A stretch of 64,000 bases of DNA from Sphingobium sp. D43FB. Lineage in GTDB: Bacteria; Pseudomonadota; Alphaproteobacteria; Sphingomonadales; Sphingomonadaceae. Location of the stretch: positions 1 through 64,000 of the forward strand of contig NZ_NMUA01000003.1 in assembly GCF_002312805.1 (NCBI RefSeq), given 5' to 3'. Shown one piece after another: positions 45,563 through 54,910 of the stretch (position 1 is the first letter of the stretch; each line of letters starts with the position of its first letter). The translations under genes and the position numbers were made by a program. Below the pieces are notes generated by a model. That model was not told the DNA's origin and searched no databases. It saw only the letters and a list, made by a program, of their open reading frames with translations.

Positions 45563-47035
45563 TTATTTCTTCATGAAATTCTGAAAGCCCGGCGGCAATT
45601 TGGGCATGTTACCACCCAGTCCGCCCAGGCCCGACAGATCGGGACCACCAGCGCCGCCATCCGGCCCGCCAAGACCACCCAATCCGCCCATTCCACCGCC
45701 ACCGGTGAACATCTTGGCCAGCCCCTTGAGGCCACCCATTTTGCGGATCTTCTTCATCGCGCCTTCCATCTCCTGATGCATTTTCAGGAGGCGGTTGACG
45801 TCCTGCACGGTCCGCCCGGCACCCTTGGCGATGCGGATCTTGCGCTTGGCGTTGATCAAGGCGGGGCGTTCCCGCTCCTTGGGCGTCATCGACCCGATCA
45901 TCGCGTCGAGATGGATCAGCGTCTTGTCGTTCGCGCCGCTATTGGCCATCGCTGCCTGCGCTTTTTTAAGGCCCGGCAACATGCCCGCCAGCGCGCCCAG
46001 GCCACCCATGCGGCGCATCTGGTTGAGCTGCGCGCGCAGGTCGTTCATGTCGAACTGACCCTTGGCCATCTTCTTGGCGAGCTTGTCGGCCTCGTCCGCG
46101 TCGATGCTCTCGGCGGCCCGCTCGACCAGCGACACGACGTCGCCCATGCCCAAAATGCGCTGCGCCACGCGCTGCGGATGGAACGGCTCGATCGCGTCGA
46201 GCTTCTCGCCCGTGCCCGCAAACTTGATCGGACGGCCCGTGACCGCCCGCATCGACAGCGCCGCACCACCGCGCGCATCGCCGTCCATCCGGGTCAATAC
46301 GACACCGGTCAGCGGCACCTGCGCGGTGAAATTCTGCGCGACATTGACGGCATCCTGGCCGGTCAGCGAATCGACGACGAGCAGGATTTCGGCGGGGCTG
46401 CTCGCGTCAGCGACAGCCTTCATCTCGTCCATCAGCGCCTGATCGACATGCAGACGCCCGGCGGTGTCGAGCATGACCACGTCGAAACCCTGCAGCTTCG
46501 CCGCCTGCAGCGCGCGCTTGGCAATATCGACCGGCTGCTGCCCGGCGATGATCGGCAGCGTCGCCACATCGCATTGCGTGCCCAGCACCGCGAGCTGCTC
46601 CTGCGCGGCCGGACGCTGCACGTCGAGCGACGCCATCAGTACCTTCTTACGCTCACGCTCCTTGAGGCGCTTAGCGAGTTTGGCCGTCGTCGTGGTCTTG
46701 CCCGACCCCTGCAGGCCGACCATCATGATGACGGCGGGCGGGGTCACGTCGATCATCAGGTCCGACGTTTCGGACCCCAGCGTTTCCGTCAGCGTGTCGG
46801 AAACGATCTTGACGACCATCTGCCCCGGCGTAACCGACCGCAGCACGTCGCTGCCAACGGCCCGTTCGGTCGCCTGATCGACGAACTGGCGCACAACCGA
46901 GAGGGCGACATCGGCTTCGAGCAGCGCGATTCGCACCTCGCGCATCGCGGCGCGGACATCGTCCTCCGTGAGCGCACCACGCCCCCGCAGTTTATCGAAT
47001 ACCCCACCCAGACGATCGCTCAGCGAATCGAACAT
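45563..47035 (-). CDS. ffh: Signal recognition particle GTPase Ffh
   Basis: A 490-residue SRP54 homologue that targets nascent membrane proteins to the translocon with 4.5S RNA and FtsY. It has the N domain, a G domain with VGLQGSGKTTTTAKLAKRL, VMLDTAGRLHVDQAL and VLTRMDGDARGGAAL, then the methionine-rich M domain and a Gly-rich tail (GGGGMGGLGGLGGPDGG). Tandem ATGs at 47038 and 47035 follow GAGG; the second has better spacing. It is the first gene of the ffh-rplS cluster. Confidence 0.95.
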   Translation of the reverse strand: MFDSLSDRLGGVFDKLRGRGALTEDDVRAAMREVRIALLEADVALSVVRQFVDQATERAVGSDVLRSVTPGQMVVKIVSDTLTETLGSETSDLMIDVTPPAVIMMVGLQGSGKTTTTAKLAKRLKERERKKVLMASLDVQRPAAQEQLAVLGTQCDVATLPIIAGQQPVDIAKRALQAAKLQGFDVVMLDTAGRLHVDQALMDEMKAVADASSPAEILLVVDSLTGQDAVNVAQNFTAQVPLTGVVLTRMDGDARGGAALSMRAVTGRPIKFAGTGEKLDAIEPFHPQRVAQRILGMGDVVSLVERAAESIDADEADKLAKKMAKGQFDMNDLRAQLNQMRRMGGLGALAGMLPGLKKAQAAMANSGANDKTLIHLDAMIGSMTPKERERPALINAKRKIRIAKGAGRTVQDVNRLLKMHQEMEGAMKKIRKMGGLKGLAKMFTGGGGMGGLGGLGGPDGGAGGPDLSGLGGLGGNMPKLPPGFQNFMKK

Positions 47036-47292
47036 CATCACCTCAATTGGACCAAAAGGCCCGGAAAACAGCGCCTACCCTGCCAAAACGACAAAATCGC
47101 CGGTGGGCGAAACCTCGCCAACCAGCGTCCATACAAAACGCCTGGTGCATCCTGTTGTCAGGATGCGCGCTCAATGGATTTGTCAGGGACCGAACGGCAA
47201 ACCGCCCGATTGCTGGCGTGCGCTTAGAGGAAAGCGGCGAGAATGGCAAGCGCAGCGCGCGGACGGACTGGTGGAAGAGCCGCGCCACGGTC

Positions 47293-47383
47293 GTCATTGC
47301 CGCGAAAGCGGGGATCCATCTCCCCAGCGCCGCACTTGGGAGGCCGCAAGAAGATGGCTTCCCGCCTTTGCGGGAAATGACGA
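47293..47383. repeat. Palindromic repeat pair (GCGAAAGCGGGGAT type)
   Basis: CGTCATTGCCGCGAAAGCGGGGATCC at the left and GCTTCCCGCCTTTGCGGGAAATGACG at the right face each other around 40 bases. This is the same REP/BIME-like class as at 39.5 kb. Confidence 0.6.
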
Positions 47384-47449
47384 GATGGGTGGTTCGCAGA
47401 CACCCATCCCTCGCCGTCACCCCGGACCCTTCGACAGGCTCAGAACAGG

Positions 47450-48015
47450 CTTGATCCGGGGTCCATGAGCCTCAACCTAGCAATGACGTCTCACCCGTGA
47501 GCCAATGGATGCAGGGTCACGCCCGGCATGGCAGCAGGGGGTGGACATTTGCGGACTGCCGGTAGCTGCACAACGCCTGCAAAAGCGCGTCCACATCCTA
47601 TCCGTCATGCAAGCGCAAGCTGGCATCTCAAGCGGAGGCGCGGAACAGTCGGGCTTGGCACTGGCCGCAACGCCATCGCGCCATCGCCTGAGACCCCAGC
47701 TTCCGCTGGGGTGACGGCAAGTGTGGTCCGCGGACACCCATCAAACACCGTCCCCCCGGACTTGATCCGGGGTCCATGAGCCTCACCCTCGCAATGACAT
47801 CCAACCGTTGAGCCAATGGATGCCGGGTCAAGCCCGGCATGACGGCAGAGGGGTGGTTTGCGGACTGTCGGTAGCTGCGCAACGCCTGCAAAAGCGAATA
47901 CACATCCTATCCGTCATGCCAGCGCAGGCTGGCATCTCAGGCGGAGGCGCGGAACAGTCGGGCCTGGCACGTGTCGCAACGCCATCGCGCCATCGCCTGA
48001 GACCCCAGCTTTCGC
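47450..48015. repeat. Two tandem, diverged copies of a 310-base noncoding repeat
   Basis: Copy 1 runs about 47450-47758 and copy 2 about 47761-48015, with landmarks offset by 309-311 bases: CTTGATCCGGGGTCCATGAG at 47450 and 47761, and CGGAACAGTCGGGC at 47641 and 47950. I judge the copies to be roughly 85-90 percent identical by eye. Inside each are GCCGGGTC..GACCCGGC and CCAGCTT..GCTGG hairpins. Each copy gives matching frames, but the frames lack plausible coding features. Confidence 0.75.
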
Positions 48016-48379
48016 AAGGCCACCTATGTTGTAATTCGTTGGAGATAGCAATCTGACGCCTCCAAATCTCGATCACGACCCACAGGTTATACCTCGATAA
48101 TACCCCAGACGTGCTTCAGGGTGGCCGACATCCGCGCAGGGGGCCATCGTCCAACGGTCAAAAGCAATGTTCAGAGAAAAGACATGGCATTCCTGCCGAT
48201 GGCCAAGAAGCCACTCAATACACGGTACGTTCGTCCCATTATTTGCCTCATACGGTCCATATCCTGCGATACTGTGTCTCACAGGGTAAGCGCCCCGTTT
48301 TGCAAGGCGAGGCGGATGGGTGTTCGCGCCGTCTCGCACGGACAGAGGTGTTTGAGAAACTCAGCGCGCCATATAAGGA

Positions 48380-48670
48380 TTACTCCAAATCATCCTTAAA
48401 TCGATTAAGTTTGTTAGATTTCATCTCATAGCAGTAGATCGGCTCGACTCCTACTGATGGCACTTGGAGCCTCAGTATTACGCACCGCTCATCAAAAACG
48501 TCTACCACTATAGGAAACCGAAAACTCATAGTTCGAGGACGTTCTCCAGATTTTATTAACCATCTTTTCTCGGTATCGTTCACGATAGCTTCGTCTCTCG
48601 GAAGGATGGGAAACTGTTCATGGACGATTAAGGGGGTAGATGCCATTATTGCGATGACAATAGTCAACAT
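48380..48670 (-). CDS. Small exported or membrane-anchored protein next to RHS fragment
   Basis: A 96-residue protein not recognised. MLTIVIAIMASTPLIVHEQF is a signal or anchor segment, and the rest is beta-rich (SFRFPIVVDVFDERCVILRL). A strong GGGAGGG site precedes the ATG by seven bases. It starts 51 bases after the broken RHS copy and has lower GC than the core genes. The position fits an orphan immunity or accessory gene of the RHS locus, but no similarity supports this. Confidence 0.6.
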   Translation of the reverse strand: MLTIVIAIMASTPLIVHEQFPILPRDEAIVNDTEKRWLIKSGERPRTMSFRFPIVVDVFDERCVILRLQVPSVGVEPIYCYEMKSNKLNRFKDDLE

Positions 48671-48721
48671 TTCATTGCCCTCCCAGTGAATAGCAGTCAG
48701 CCTTCATATTTTTGTCAATCG

Positions 48722-49357
48722 CTACCATGGCTGAAAAGTTAAAATGTTCGGTTCTTTCTTGATCCAACGTGCTGATACTGACAGATTGTTGGCAAAATAG
48801 CTATATTGGGTTACAGCATGCGTCGTCGTAGCGCTGGCAGACCCCGTTCTCAATGCCTCCATATTCTTCCGGTTGGCGGCATCGAAACTTATATCGATCC
48901 GCTCGGCGGCCGTAAAAGCTGCCCAGGCACTATCGGACTGACCCTCGGCCGTGCCGCGCTCCACCTTCTGTTGCTGGCCCCTCAAATTATAGGATATGCG
49001 AAGCGCTGAATTCTTGAGCGAACCGCTATTGTCAGGGTCAGGTCCTATCACGCCGACCACCTGACGCGCCGCATCGTAGATGGTGCGCGTCGTGTCACCG
49101 GTTCCGCTCAAGGGACCATCGACATATGTGCGATTGCCGATGTCATCATGGCTGTTGGCTGTTGGCTGTTGGCTGTTGGCGGTTGTCGCGATCAGCGTCC
49201 CATTGCCTGACCCTCTGGCAAGAAATCTGGCCAACGGCAAAGCCGAACTGGCGACCTTCCAGCACCTCTGCAATACAGCACCGATGCCAAGCCGCCCCAC
49301 AGGCGCCCGAACAGCAAAGGTCGCCAGTCGGCCGCAGCGCCGCTCCGTGTAGATCAT
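48722..49357 (-). pseudogene. RHS/YD-repeat fragment, partial duplicate of the intact RHS gene
   Basis: The frame encodes YD repeats (DDIGNRTYVDGPLSGTGDTT, RTIYDAARQVVGVIGPDPDN) that are almost identical to an internal part of the intact RHS gene. The DNA match covers 48782-49149 against 51803-52170, 368 bases in both. The frame has no signal peptide, no RHS core end (DPSG) and an unrelated N-terminal leader, and it ends soon after the match. It is a duplication remnant. Confidence 0.75.
49150..49177. repeat. Heptanucleotide GGCTGTT x4 tandem repeat
   Basis: Four perfect GGCTGTT units, then one variant GGCGGTT. The intact RHS copy has a single diverged unit at the matching place (52171-52177). 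The extra 21 bases keep the frame (adding NSQQPTA-type residues), consistent with slipped-strand expansion. Confidence 0.8.
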
Positions 49358-49422
49358 TGTGTAATTCTAATTGCCCGTCTGACCGTATTCAACTGAAATT
49401 CATTTCAAATGGGAAAATAATA

Positions 49423-49590
49423 CTATTTATTTATAATTTTATTTACAGCCCATTCTTCGATAAAAGGGAATATAAAATACGAAATAGGCAATAATAAAAA
49501 GAAGATAATATATGAATTTGCTATAATGGATATTAATATTAGTGAGATTAGTAATAAAAAAAATACAGTAGATCTAATTATTATTTTCAT
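49423..49590 (-). CDS. AT-rich 55-residue membrane protein, candidate RHS immunity gene
   Basis: The frame begins MKIIIRSTVFFLLLISLI, passes through ISIIANSYIIFFLLLPIS and ends EEWAVNKIINK. Two hydrophobic helices are separated by a short turn. AAGGA lies eight bases before the ATG and overlaps the RHS stop codon region; the gap to the RHS stop is 11 bases. AT content is about 80 percent with many ATA codons, unlike all neighbours. A small membrane protein straight after an RHS toxin-tip gene is the classic place for its immunity protein. No homologue is known to me. Confidence 0.6.
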   Translation of the reverse strand: MKIIIRSTVFFLLLISLILISIIANSYIIFFLLLPISYFIFPFIEEWAVNKIINK

Positions 49591-49601
49591 ATTGAATTTC
49601 C

Positions 49602-52600
49602 TTATTTACCTCCGCAAACTTGATTAACCACAGATTGGGCAGATCCTGTCGCCGCAGATCTGATAACGCCAGCCAACCCTCCTCTTTTTATCATTTGCAT
49701 TATGCTACTTTTCCCCACGCTTTCGAGCGTATCTTTTCCTACTTCACTCCATTCAACATTTGATAATCCCGATAAAAATCCCATTGGTCCAATCTTCTTG
49801 CAATTTTCCAGCATATTCTTTTTTTCATCTATTTTATCACTTATGATTGAAGAAACGTTTTCTCCTGCATCCATGATAGGGTTTGGTGTTTCGTATATTT
49901 CGATATTTCCATTATAATCTTGGAGATCGAATACCACTCTCCCAACGCATACGTCTCCAATCCAAATACCGGCGCATCGTTGCCCCATAATTTCAATACA
50001 GGACTGAGCATCGGGAGGGCAGCTTTCTGATGGGCTCGAAGTACCACTGCCGCCGCCTCCCGGATCACTAGCCATACCACCGCCTGGAGCGAACCCTGCG
50101 CTTGCAACAGGCATTTCAACATACTGTATTGCGGTGATAGTTATGTGGGCACCATCGTTGATCGATCCGTTTCTTCCGGATGGATCGACCATGTTGACCG
50201 GATCGTTTGCGACATACGCGTACATGTTCATGCCGTCGGCGTAACCAACCGGATCGGTCTGCATGAACCTGCCAAGGCGCGGGCTATAAATGCGCGCTTT
50301 ATAATACCACATGCCAATGTCGGGTAGCCAGGTCTGGCCGGTATAACCAAACCGGCCCTTGTTACCCGACTGCGGATTACCCCAGCTATCGTAGGCGTTG
50401 ATGGAGAGTGCGTTTCCGCCGCTGTCGCTGACCGCGACGATGCTCCCGCGCTCATCGGCATGGAGCCAGCGGCGATAGCCATAGCCGCTGTCACCCCCAC
50501 TGCCGCCTTCATACCACATTAGCGGTTCGTCCGTGCCCGGACCATGAACATAGCGGTTCAGTACATTGCCTGCGGCATCATATTCAGCGACGAGATCTGC
50601 GCCGTCATACAGCATTCGCGTTGTGCTGCTGCCACTGGTTTGGAAGAGGCGTGTCAACGGATCATAGGTCATGGCGGTAGCAACGGAACCCGTTGTCGCG
50701 CTCTGAAGGAGATTCTCCGAACTGTAATTATAGGTTGTTGTTTCCTGTGCGGTAAGGTTGCCACGTGCGTCATAGCTGGGCGACACGCTGCCTGCCGTCA
50801 GATACTGGTTCAGCCCATTTGTGGTGTATCCGCGATCAGCATTATATTCCTGCCGCATTGCATAGCTGTCGTTGGTGGCCGATCGCGATGTGATCTGGCT
50901 GGCAGGGTTATAGCTGTATCCCGATACCTGATCAGCTGTAGCCGATGGAAAATCCTGATTTAACTCGGACAATCTCGATACCGGATCATAGTTATAATAT
51001 GTAACCGTCCCGTTGCCGCGCGTCATGTTGGCGCGTCGGCCCAGATTGTCATAGTTGATATAATTGACGCCTACGCCGCTGGCCGCGCCAGATTCCCTGA
51101 TCGCCCACATCGCACCATCATTGTGATAGTCATAGGTGGTGAAGAAGCCGCCGGGAAGATCGAGCCGCGTGCGCCGTCCAGCAACATCCCAGGTGGACGT
51201 GACCGTGCCAAGCGGACCTGTCTGCGTCAGATTGCGGCTCAGCGCATCATAGGTGAACGACAGCGCATTACCACTTTGAGAAGCCGAGATGACCCGGCTG
51301 AGCAGGTCGTAGCCATAATTTACGTCGGGTTCGCTGCCGGGCAGGTTTTTCACTGTCGACCGCGACAGGTCGTCATACCCCAGCAGGATCGACTGGCCAT
51401 CGCGCGTCCGCCATGCCGTCACCAGATTGTTGCAATGGGTGGCGTCGCAGTCATAGGTTGCCTGCTCAAAATCTGTTGTCGAGCTACTTCCCGGTGTCGC
51501 TGGCAGGGGATAGCGCGTCTTTACCAGTCGATCATGGCCATCATACTCGTAAGTGGTGCGATTATTCTTCGCGTCGGTCAACGTCGAGACCCGACCATTG
51601 TTGGTGTAGGTCGAACTGGACACGTTGCGCACCAGCGGCGTGCCATAGCCTTCCTGGACCGTTGTCACCCGGTCCGCATTGTCGTGCAGCGTTTTGACAA
51701 TTCGATCTGGCCCTTGTGTTCCAGCCGCACCGGTCGCGCACGCGCCGGTACTCGCGATTGTCGTGAATACCGCTGAATTCATACGTTGCGCCACACAATC
51801 TGGCAGATTGTTGGCCAGATAGCTATATTGGGTTACCGCATGTGTCGTTGGCGCGCCGACAGACCCCGTTCTCAATGCCTCCATCTTCTTCCGGTTGGCG
51901 GCATCGAAACTTATATCGATCCGCTCGGCCGCCGTAAAAGCTGCCCAGGCACTATCGGACTGACCCTCGGCCGTGCCGCGCTCCACCTTCTGTTGCTGGC
52001 CCCTCAAATTATAGGATATGCGAAGCGCTGAATTCTTGAGCGAACCGCTATTGTCAGGGTCAGGTCCTATCACGCCGACCACCTGACGCGCCGCATCGTA
52101 GATGGTGCGCGTCGTGTCACCGGTTCCGCTCAAGGGACCATCGACATATGTGCGATTGCCGATGTCATCATAGCTGTAGGCGGTTGTCGCGGTCAGCGAC
52201 CCGTTGCCCGACCCTCTGGCAAGAGATCTGACCAGAAGATTGTTACCTACACCCGCAGTCTGTGGCCCGTAGCCGATAGTTGTCTTCGCCTCGTCGGCCG
52301 CGCCGTTGCAGGTGGCTGTCGTTTGACAGGTTGACGTACCCGTTAACCGATAGACCGTCTGGCCCGATGCTACGATCGCGCTGCTGGAGACCTTGTAGAA
52401 AGCCTGGAGACCTGAATAGCTGTAGCGTGTCTGTGGACGAATACCTCCACTCGTGGCGGAGGGCAGTGTTACGGTCAGAACCCCACCATGGGTCGGATCA
52501 TATGTATAGTTGGTGACCTTGCCGCGCTCATCGGTGCTGCTGTTTGGCTTATTGCAGGTCCGCACATTGGTGCAGGTAGCATCATAGCTTGTGAATGTTT

Positions 52601-53861
52601 CGATAGGGGCCAATCCCGAACCAGCTTTCGCTACCAACCGGGTTCTGACGATATTCCCTCTTCCCCCCGCAACAGAACAGTTCGTCAGATCATCGTAACA
52701 ATATTCTGTAGCATTCCCCTCCGGCATGATGACCTTGATCATTCGACCACTGGCATCATATTCCCATTGGGTAGTTTGCGAGATCGGCGTTGGTGTCGTG
52801 ACTGAAATCATCCGCTGCTTCGAAAGCGAAAATTTGTATGTCGTCGCATGCGATAAAGCGTCCGTTTTGATCAGCGTTCTCACGTCTCCAGCGTCACTCC
52901 ATGCATAGCTGGTCGTGCCGACTGCCGTGGTAAATGACGAAACGCGCGACCCCTCTGGATAGCCTGAATAGGCTATTGTGAAATCTTCGCTGGTGCTGCC
53001 GGGCAAGGTTATCCCGGCGATGAGGCCGCTGTTCAAGCGATACATCGTGGCCCGGTTCAAGGCATCGGTAATCGTATACGTCGACGTGCCACTCATCGTC
53101 ATTGTCTGGGTAGCACCACCCGAGGAGACCGCAAGGTTGCTGCCCACGATTTGAATGGGCTTGGACCATATTGCGAAATCGGGCTGATTGTCCGGGTCGT
53201 CGGGATTATATGCTGGTATCGGTCCATAGGAAAATGCCATTTGATAGCCAAGATTGCTACGGACAGTCGCTATTCGGTACGCATAGGTCGTGATGCCACA
53301 TAAGCTTGGATCGGTTGGATTTCTCACTTCACAGAAAGGAATCGAATCGTAACTGTAGTAAAGGCGGTCGCCCGCAGGCCATGTTACATCCACCACCCGT
53401 CCCTGATTGCTATAGTAAGGCGGCGGTGTGCCGTAACTTCGGTAAAATCTGACGATCGTGCCGTTTGATTGCGTATAAGTGAATATAGCGGTCGAGGAAT
53501 CGAACGTCAGCGTTGCGCCATTTCCCTGGGTCGGTGTGTAGGTAAATCCTGACACTGTGAACTCGTCAGACACGCCACCCATCGCGACGGTCATTAGCGA
53601 CCCGCTCTGAAAAAGTGAGAAAGTCAAACTGTCAGTCCACGCCCTCCCGCGCCACGATTGATGATAATAGAGGGCTGGTTTAGCTTGGTCACCGAGGCTG
53701 ATCCGGGGAGCGTCAAGATTATATGTGCCCCAGAACAGATCGACACCATTCTCGTCGATCGCCTGCCGGACTGGTGCTGGTTTTGCCAACTGCGCGAACG
53801 CTGGAGACCATGCCCCAGAGAGCTGAAAAATGGCGCATAGGACCAGCAACAATCGCTTCAC
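49602..53861 (-). CDS. Secreted RHS/YD-repeat protein with variable C-terminal tip
   Basis: About 1,419 residues. GTG at 53861 (VKRLLLVLCAIFQLSG) has AGGGGG eight bases upstream and gives a signal peptide ending AFAQ; an in-frame ATG at 53903 would add 14 residues. A beta-rich N-terminal domain is followed by many YD repeats (YDDIGNRTYV, YDALSRNLTQTG). The RHS core ends at GRFMQTDPVGYADGMNMYAY..DPSGR. After it a 189-residue tip (49605-50171) has several cysteines and a lower-GC end, resembling polymorphic toxin tips. No nuclease motif was identified, so toxicity is inferred from architecture. It probably acts at the cell surface or outside. Confidence 0.85.
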   Translation of the reverse strand: MKRLLLVLCAIFQLSGAWSPAFAQLAKPAPVRQAIDENGVDLFWGTYNLDAPRISLGDQAKPALYYHQSWRGRAWTDSLTFSLFQSGSLMTVAMGGVSDEFTVSGFTYTPTQGNGATLTFDSSTAIFTYTQSNGTIVRFYRSYGTPPPYYSNQGRVVDVTWPAGDRLYYSYDSIPFCEVRNPTDPSLCGITTYAYRIATVRSNLGYQMAFSYGPIPAYNPDDPDNQPDFAIWSKPIQIVGSNLAVSSGGATQTMTMSGTSTYTITDALNRATMYRLNSGLIAGITLPGSTSEDFTIAYSGYPEGSRVSSFTTAVGTTSYAWSDAGDVRTLIKTDALSHATTYKFSLSKQRMISVTTPTPISQTTQWEYDASGRMIKVIMPEGNATEYCYDDLTNCSVAGGRGNIVRTRLVAKAGSGLAPIETFTSYDATCTNVRTCNKPNSSTDERGKVTNYTYDPTHGGVLTVTLPSATSGGIRPQTRYSYSGLQAFYKVSSSAIVASGQTVYRLTGTSTCQTTATCNGAADEAKTTIGYGPQTAGVGNNLLVRSLARGSGNGSLTATTAYSYDDIGNRTYVDGPLSGTGDTTRTIYDAARQVVGVIGPDPDNSGSLKNSALRISYNLRGQQQKVERGTAEGQSDSAWAAFTAAERIDISFDAANRKKMEALRTGSVGAPTTHAVTQYSYLANNLPDCVAQRMNSAVFTTIASTGACATGAAGTQGPDRIVKTLHDNADRVTTVQEGYGTPLVRNVSSSTYTNNGRVSTLTDAKNNRTTYEYDGHDRLVKTRYPLPATPGSSSTTDFEQATYDCDATHCNNLVTAWRTRDGQSILLGYDDLSRSTVKNLPGSEPDVNYGYDLLSRVISASQSGNALSFTYDALSRNLTQTGPLGTVTSTWDVAGRRTRLDLPGGFFTTYDYHNDGAMWAIRESGAASGVGVNYINYDNLGRRANMTRGNGTVTYYNYDPVSRLSELNQDFPSATADQVSGYSYNPASQITSRSATNDSYAMRQEYNADRGYTTNGLNQYLTAGSVSPSYDARGNLTAQETTTYNYSSENLLQSATTGSVATAMTYDPLTRLFQTSGSSTTRMLYDGADLVAEYDAAGNVLNRYVHGPGTDEPLMWYEGGSGGDSGYGYRRWLHADERGSIVAVSDSGGNALSINAYDSWGNPQSGNKGRFGYTGQTWLPDIGMWYYKARIYSPRLGRFMQTDPVGYADGMNMYAYVANDPVNMVDPSGRNGSINDGAHITITAIQYVEMPVASAGFAPGGGMASDPGGGGSGTSSPSESCPPDAQSCIEIMGQRCAGIWIGDVCVGRVVFDLQDYNGNIEIYETPNPIMDAGENVSSIISDKIDEKKNMLENCKKIGPMGFLSGLSNVEWSEVGKDTLESVGKSSIMQMIKRGGLAGVIRSAATGSAQSVVNQVCGGK

Positions 53862-53905
53862 GAATTTTCCCCCTGGTGCCCCCGGTAATGCCTGCCAATC
53901 CATTA

Positions 53906-54193
53906 TCAGTTATCGGGTATGGGAATGACCTTCAGCCCATTGAGCGGCACCACGATCACCTTGCTGACTGACCCAGTCACCTGATAGTTCACGCGATTGT
54001 CGGCCGCGTCATAGGTCGTGCTCATCTGCACCCCGCTATTGACTGTGCCTGTTGTGCTGGCCTGAATGAGCCTGCCCAACGCGTCATATGTGTAAACGGT
54101 CGTGCTCGATGCCTGCGCGGCACCAGCACCGCCAACGCTCAGTGCCGCCATGATGAGCGCACAAGCCCTTGATATGCGAATGCTGATGCTCAT
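53906..54193 (-). CDS. Small exported YD-repeat protein
   Basis: A 95-residue protein. MSISIRISRACALIMAALSVGG is a signal peptide ending near AQAS. One YD-repeat pair follows (TTVYTYDALGRLIQASTTGTV, then STTYDAADNRVNYQVTG). A strong AGGAGGTG ribosome site precedes the ATG at 54193. It stands directly upstream of the large RHS gene on the same strand. It may be a split N-terminal module or an RHS partner. Confidence 0.7.
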   Translation of the reverse strand: MSISIRISRACALIMAALSVGGAGAAQASSTTVYTYDALGRLIQASTTGTVNSGVQMSTTYDAADNRVNYQVTGSVSKVIVVPLNGLKVIPIPDN

Positions 54194-54484
54194 GGCCCAC
54201 CTCCTGCTCAATGCCGCAATGTCAAAATGACCATCATAGATTTCTGATCGATAGATTTTCTTGTCATGAGTGCGAATTAGTAAAAAATCTTGGCCAATCA
54301 TTTTCGCCTGGATTTTCCGAGATTTACTGATCCGCCTATCTGTGAAATTTCGGCTAAATTTGGATTTTATTCGAAAATAGTTATCCCAGCCGATCGATAT
54401 ATTGAAACACTCATCTGCATAATTTTTTGCAGAAATTAATATGCACCATTCGACACAAATTTTTATCTTACTATCGTAACAGTT

Positions 54485-54832
54485 TTAGTCTCTCAGACTT
54501 ACATTGACTGCTTGAGGAATCGTTCCCCATGGAGAGGACACGCAACCGTTGAGCCAGCCGCCCAAGCGTTTGCCACTTGCTTTGGCGGTAAGCGCGGTAG
54601 CAAGCATGCGGTCCTGAATTTCAGAGTTTATGGCAACCAGTGACATTCTGGTTGACGACGAGCAACTGTCCGGGTTGCTGATCCCTGTCGCCCTGACATA
54701 GACAGTTGCGCCGCCGCCCTCGACAGATACTTCTGTGATGTAAAATGTCCCTGCATCACCTGCAGCCTGTGCTGGCGCAGAAGACAATAAAACATAAGCG
54801 CTTACAACAAAGATATTGATTCTATTGACCAT
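54485..54832 (-). CDS. Small exported protein with two cysteines
   Basis: A 115-residue protein not recognised. MVNRINIFVVSAYVLLSSAPAQA is the signal peptide, and the mature part has a beta-rich pattern (GTFYITEVSVEGGGATVYVRA) and cysteines in NPDSCSS and LNGCVSS that could form a disulfide. ATG 54832 is preferred over an in-frame ATG nine codons upstream. It lies in an AT-rich stretch upstream of the RHS genes, preceded by a Fur-like box. Confidence 0.6.
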   Translation of the reverse strand: MVNRINIFVVSAYVLLSSAPAQAAGDAGTFYITEVSVEGGGATVYVRATGISNPDSCSSSTRMSLVAINSEIQDRMLATALTAKASGKRLGGWLNGCVSSPWGTIPQAVNVSLRD

Positions 54833-54910
54833 AATCCACCTATGCCGATGAAAATACACAAAAAATCAAATGCAGGCGCTATTGAATGAGACAATGCACA
54901 TTCATTTTGA

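Larger units (their letters stand above)
47036..48379. other. 1.3-kb noncoding repeat region
   Basis: No convincing gene was found. The stretch holds the ffh promoter, a hairpin repeat (47293-47383), two tandem copies of a 310-base sequence (47450-48015) and about 360 bases of unassigned sequence (48020-48379). It marks the join between core genes and the mobile region to the right. Confidence 0.6.

Noticed and set aside
47450..48015. CRISPR array
   Set aside because: Only two long copies with no regular short repeats and spacers; it is a tandem duplication.
47505..48056. Matching plus-strand frames in both copies of the 310-base repeat
   Set aside because: The frames follow from the duplication; their content is built from hairpin repeats and does not look like protein.
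48073..48431. Frames on both strands between the repeat array and the 96-residue gene
   Set aside because: No motif, no ribosome site, and mixed composition; possibly remains of an older insertion but no IS protein was recognisable.
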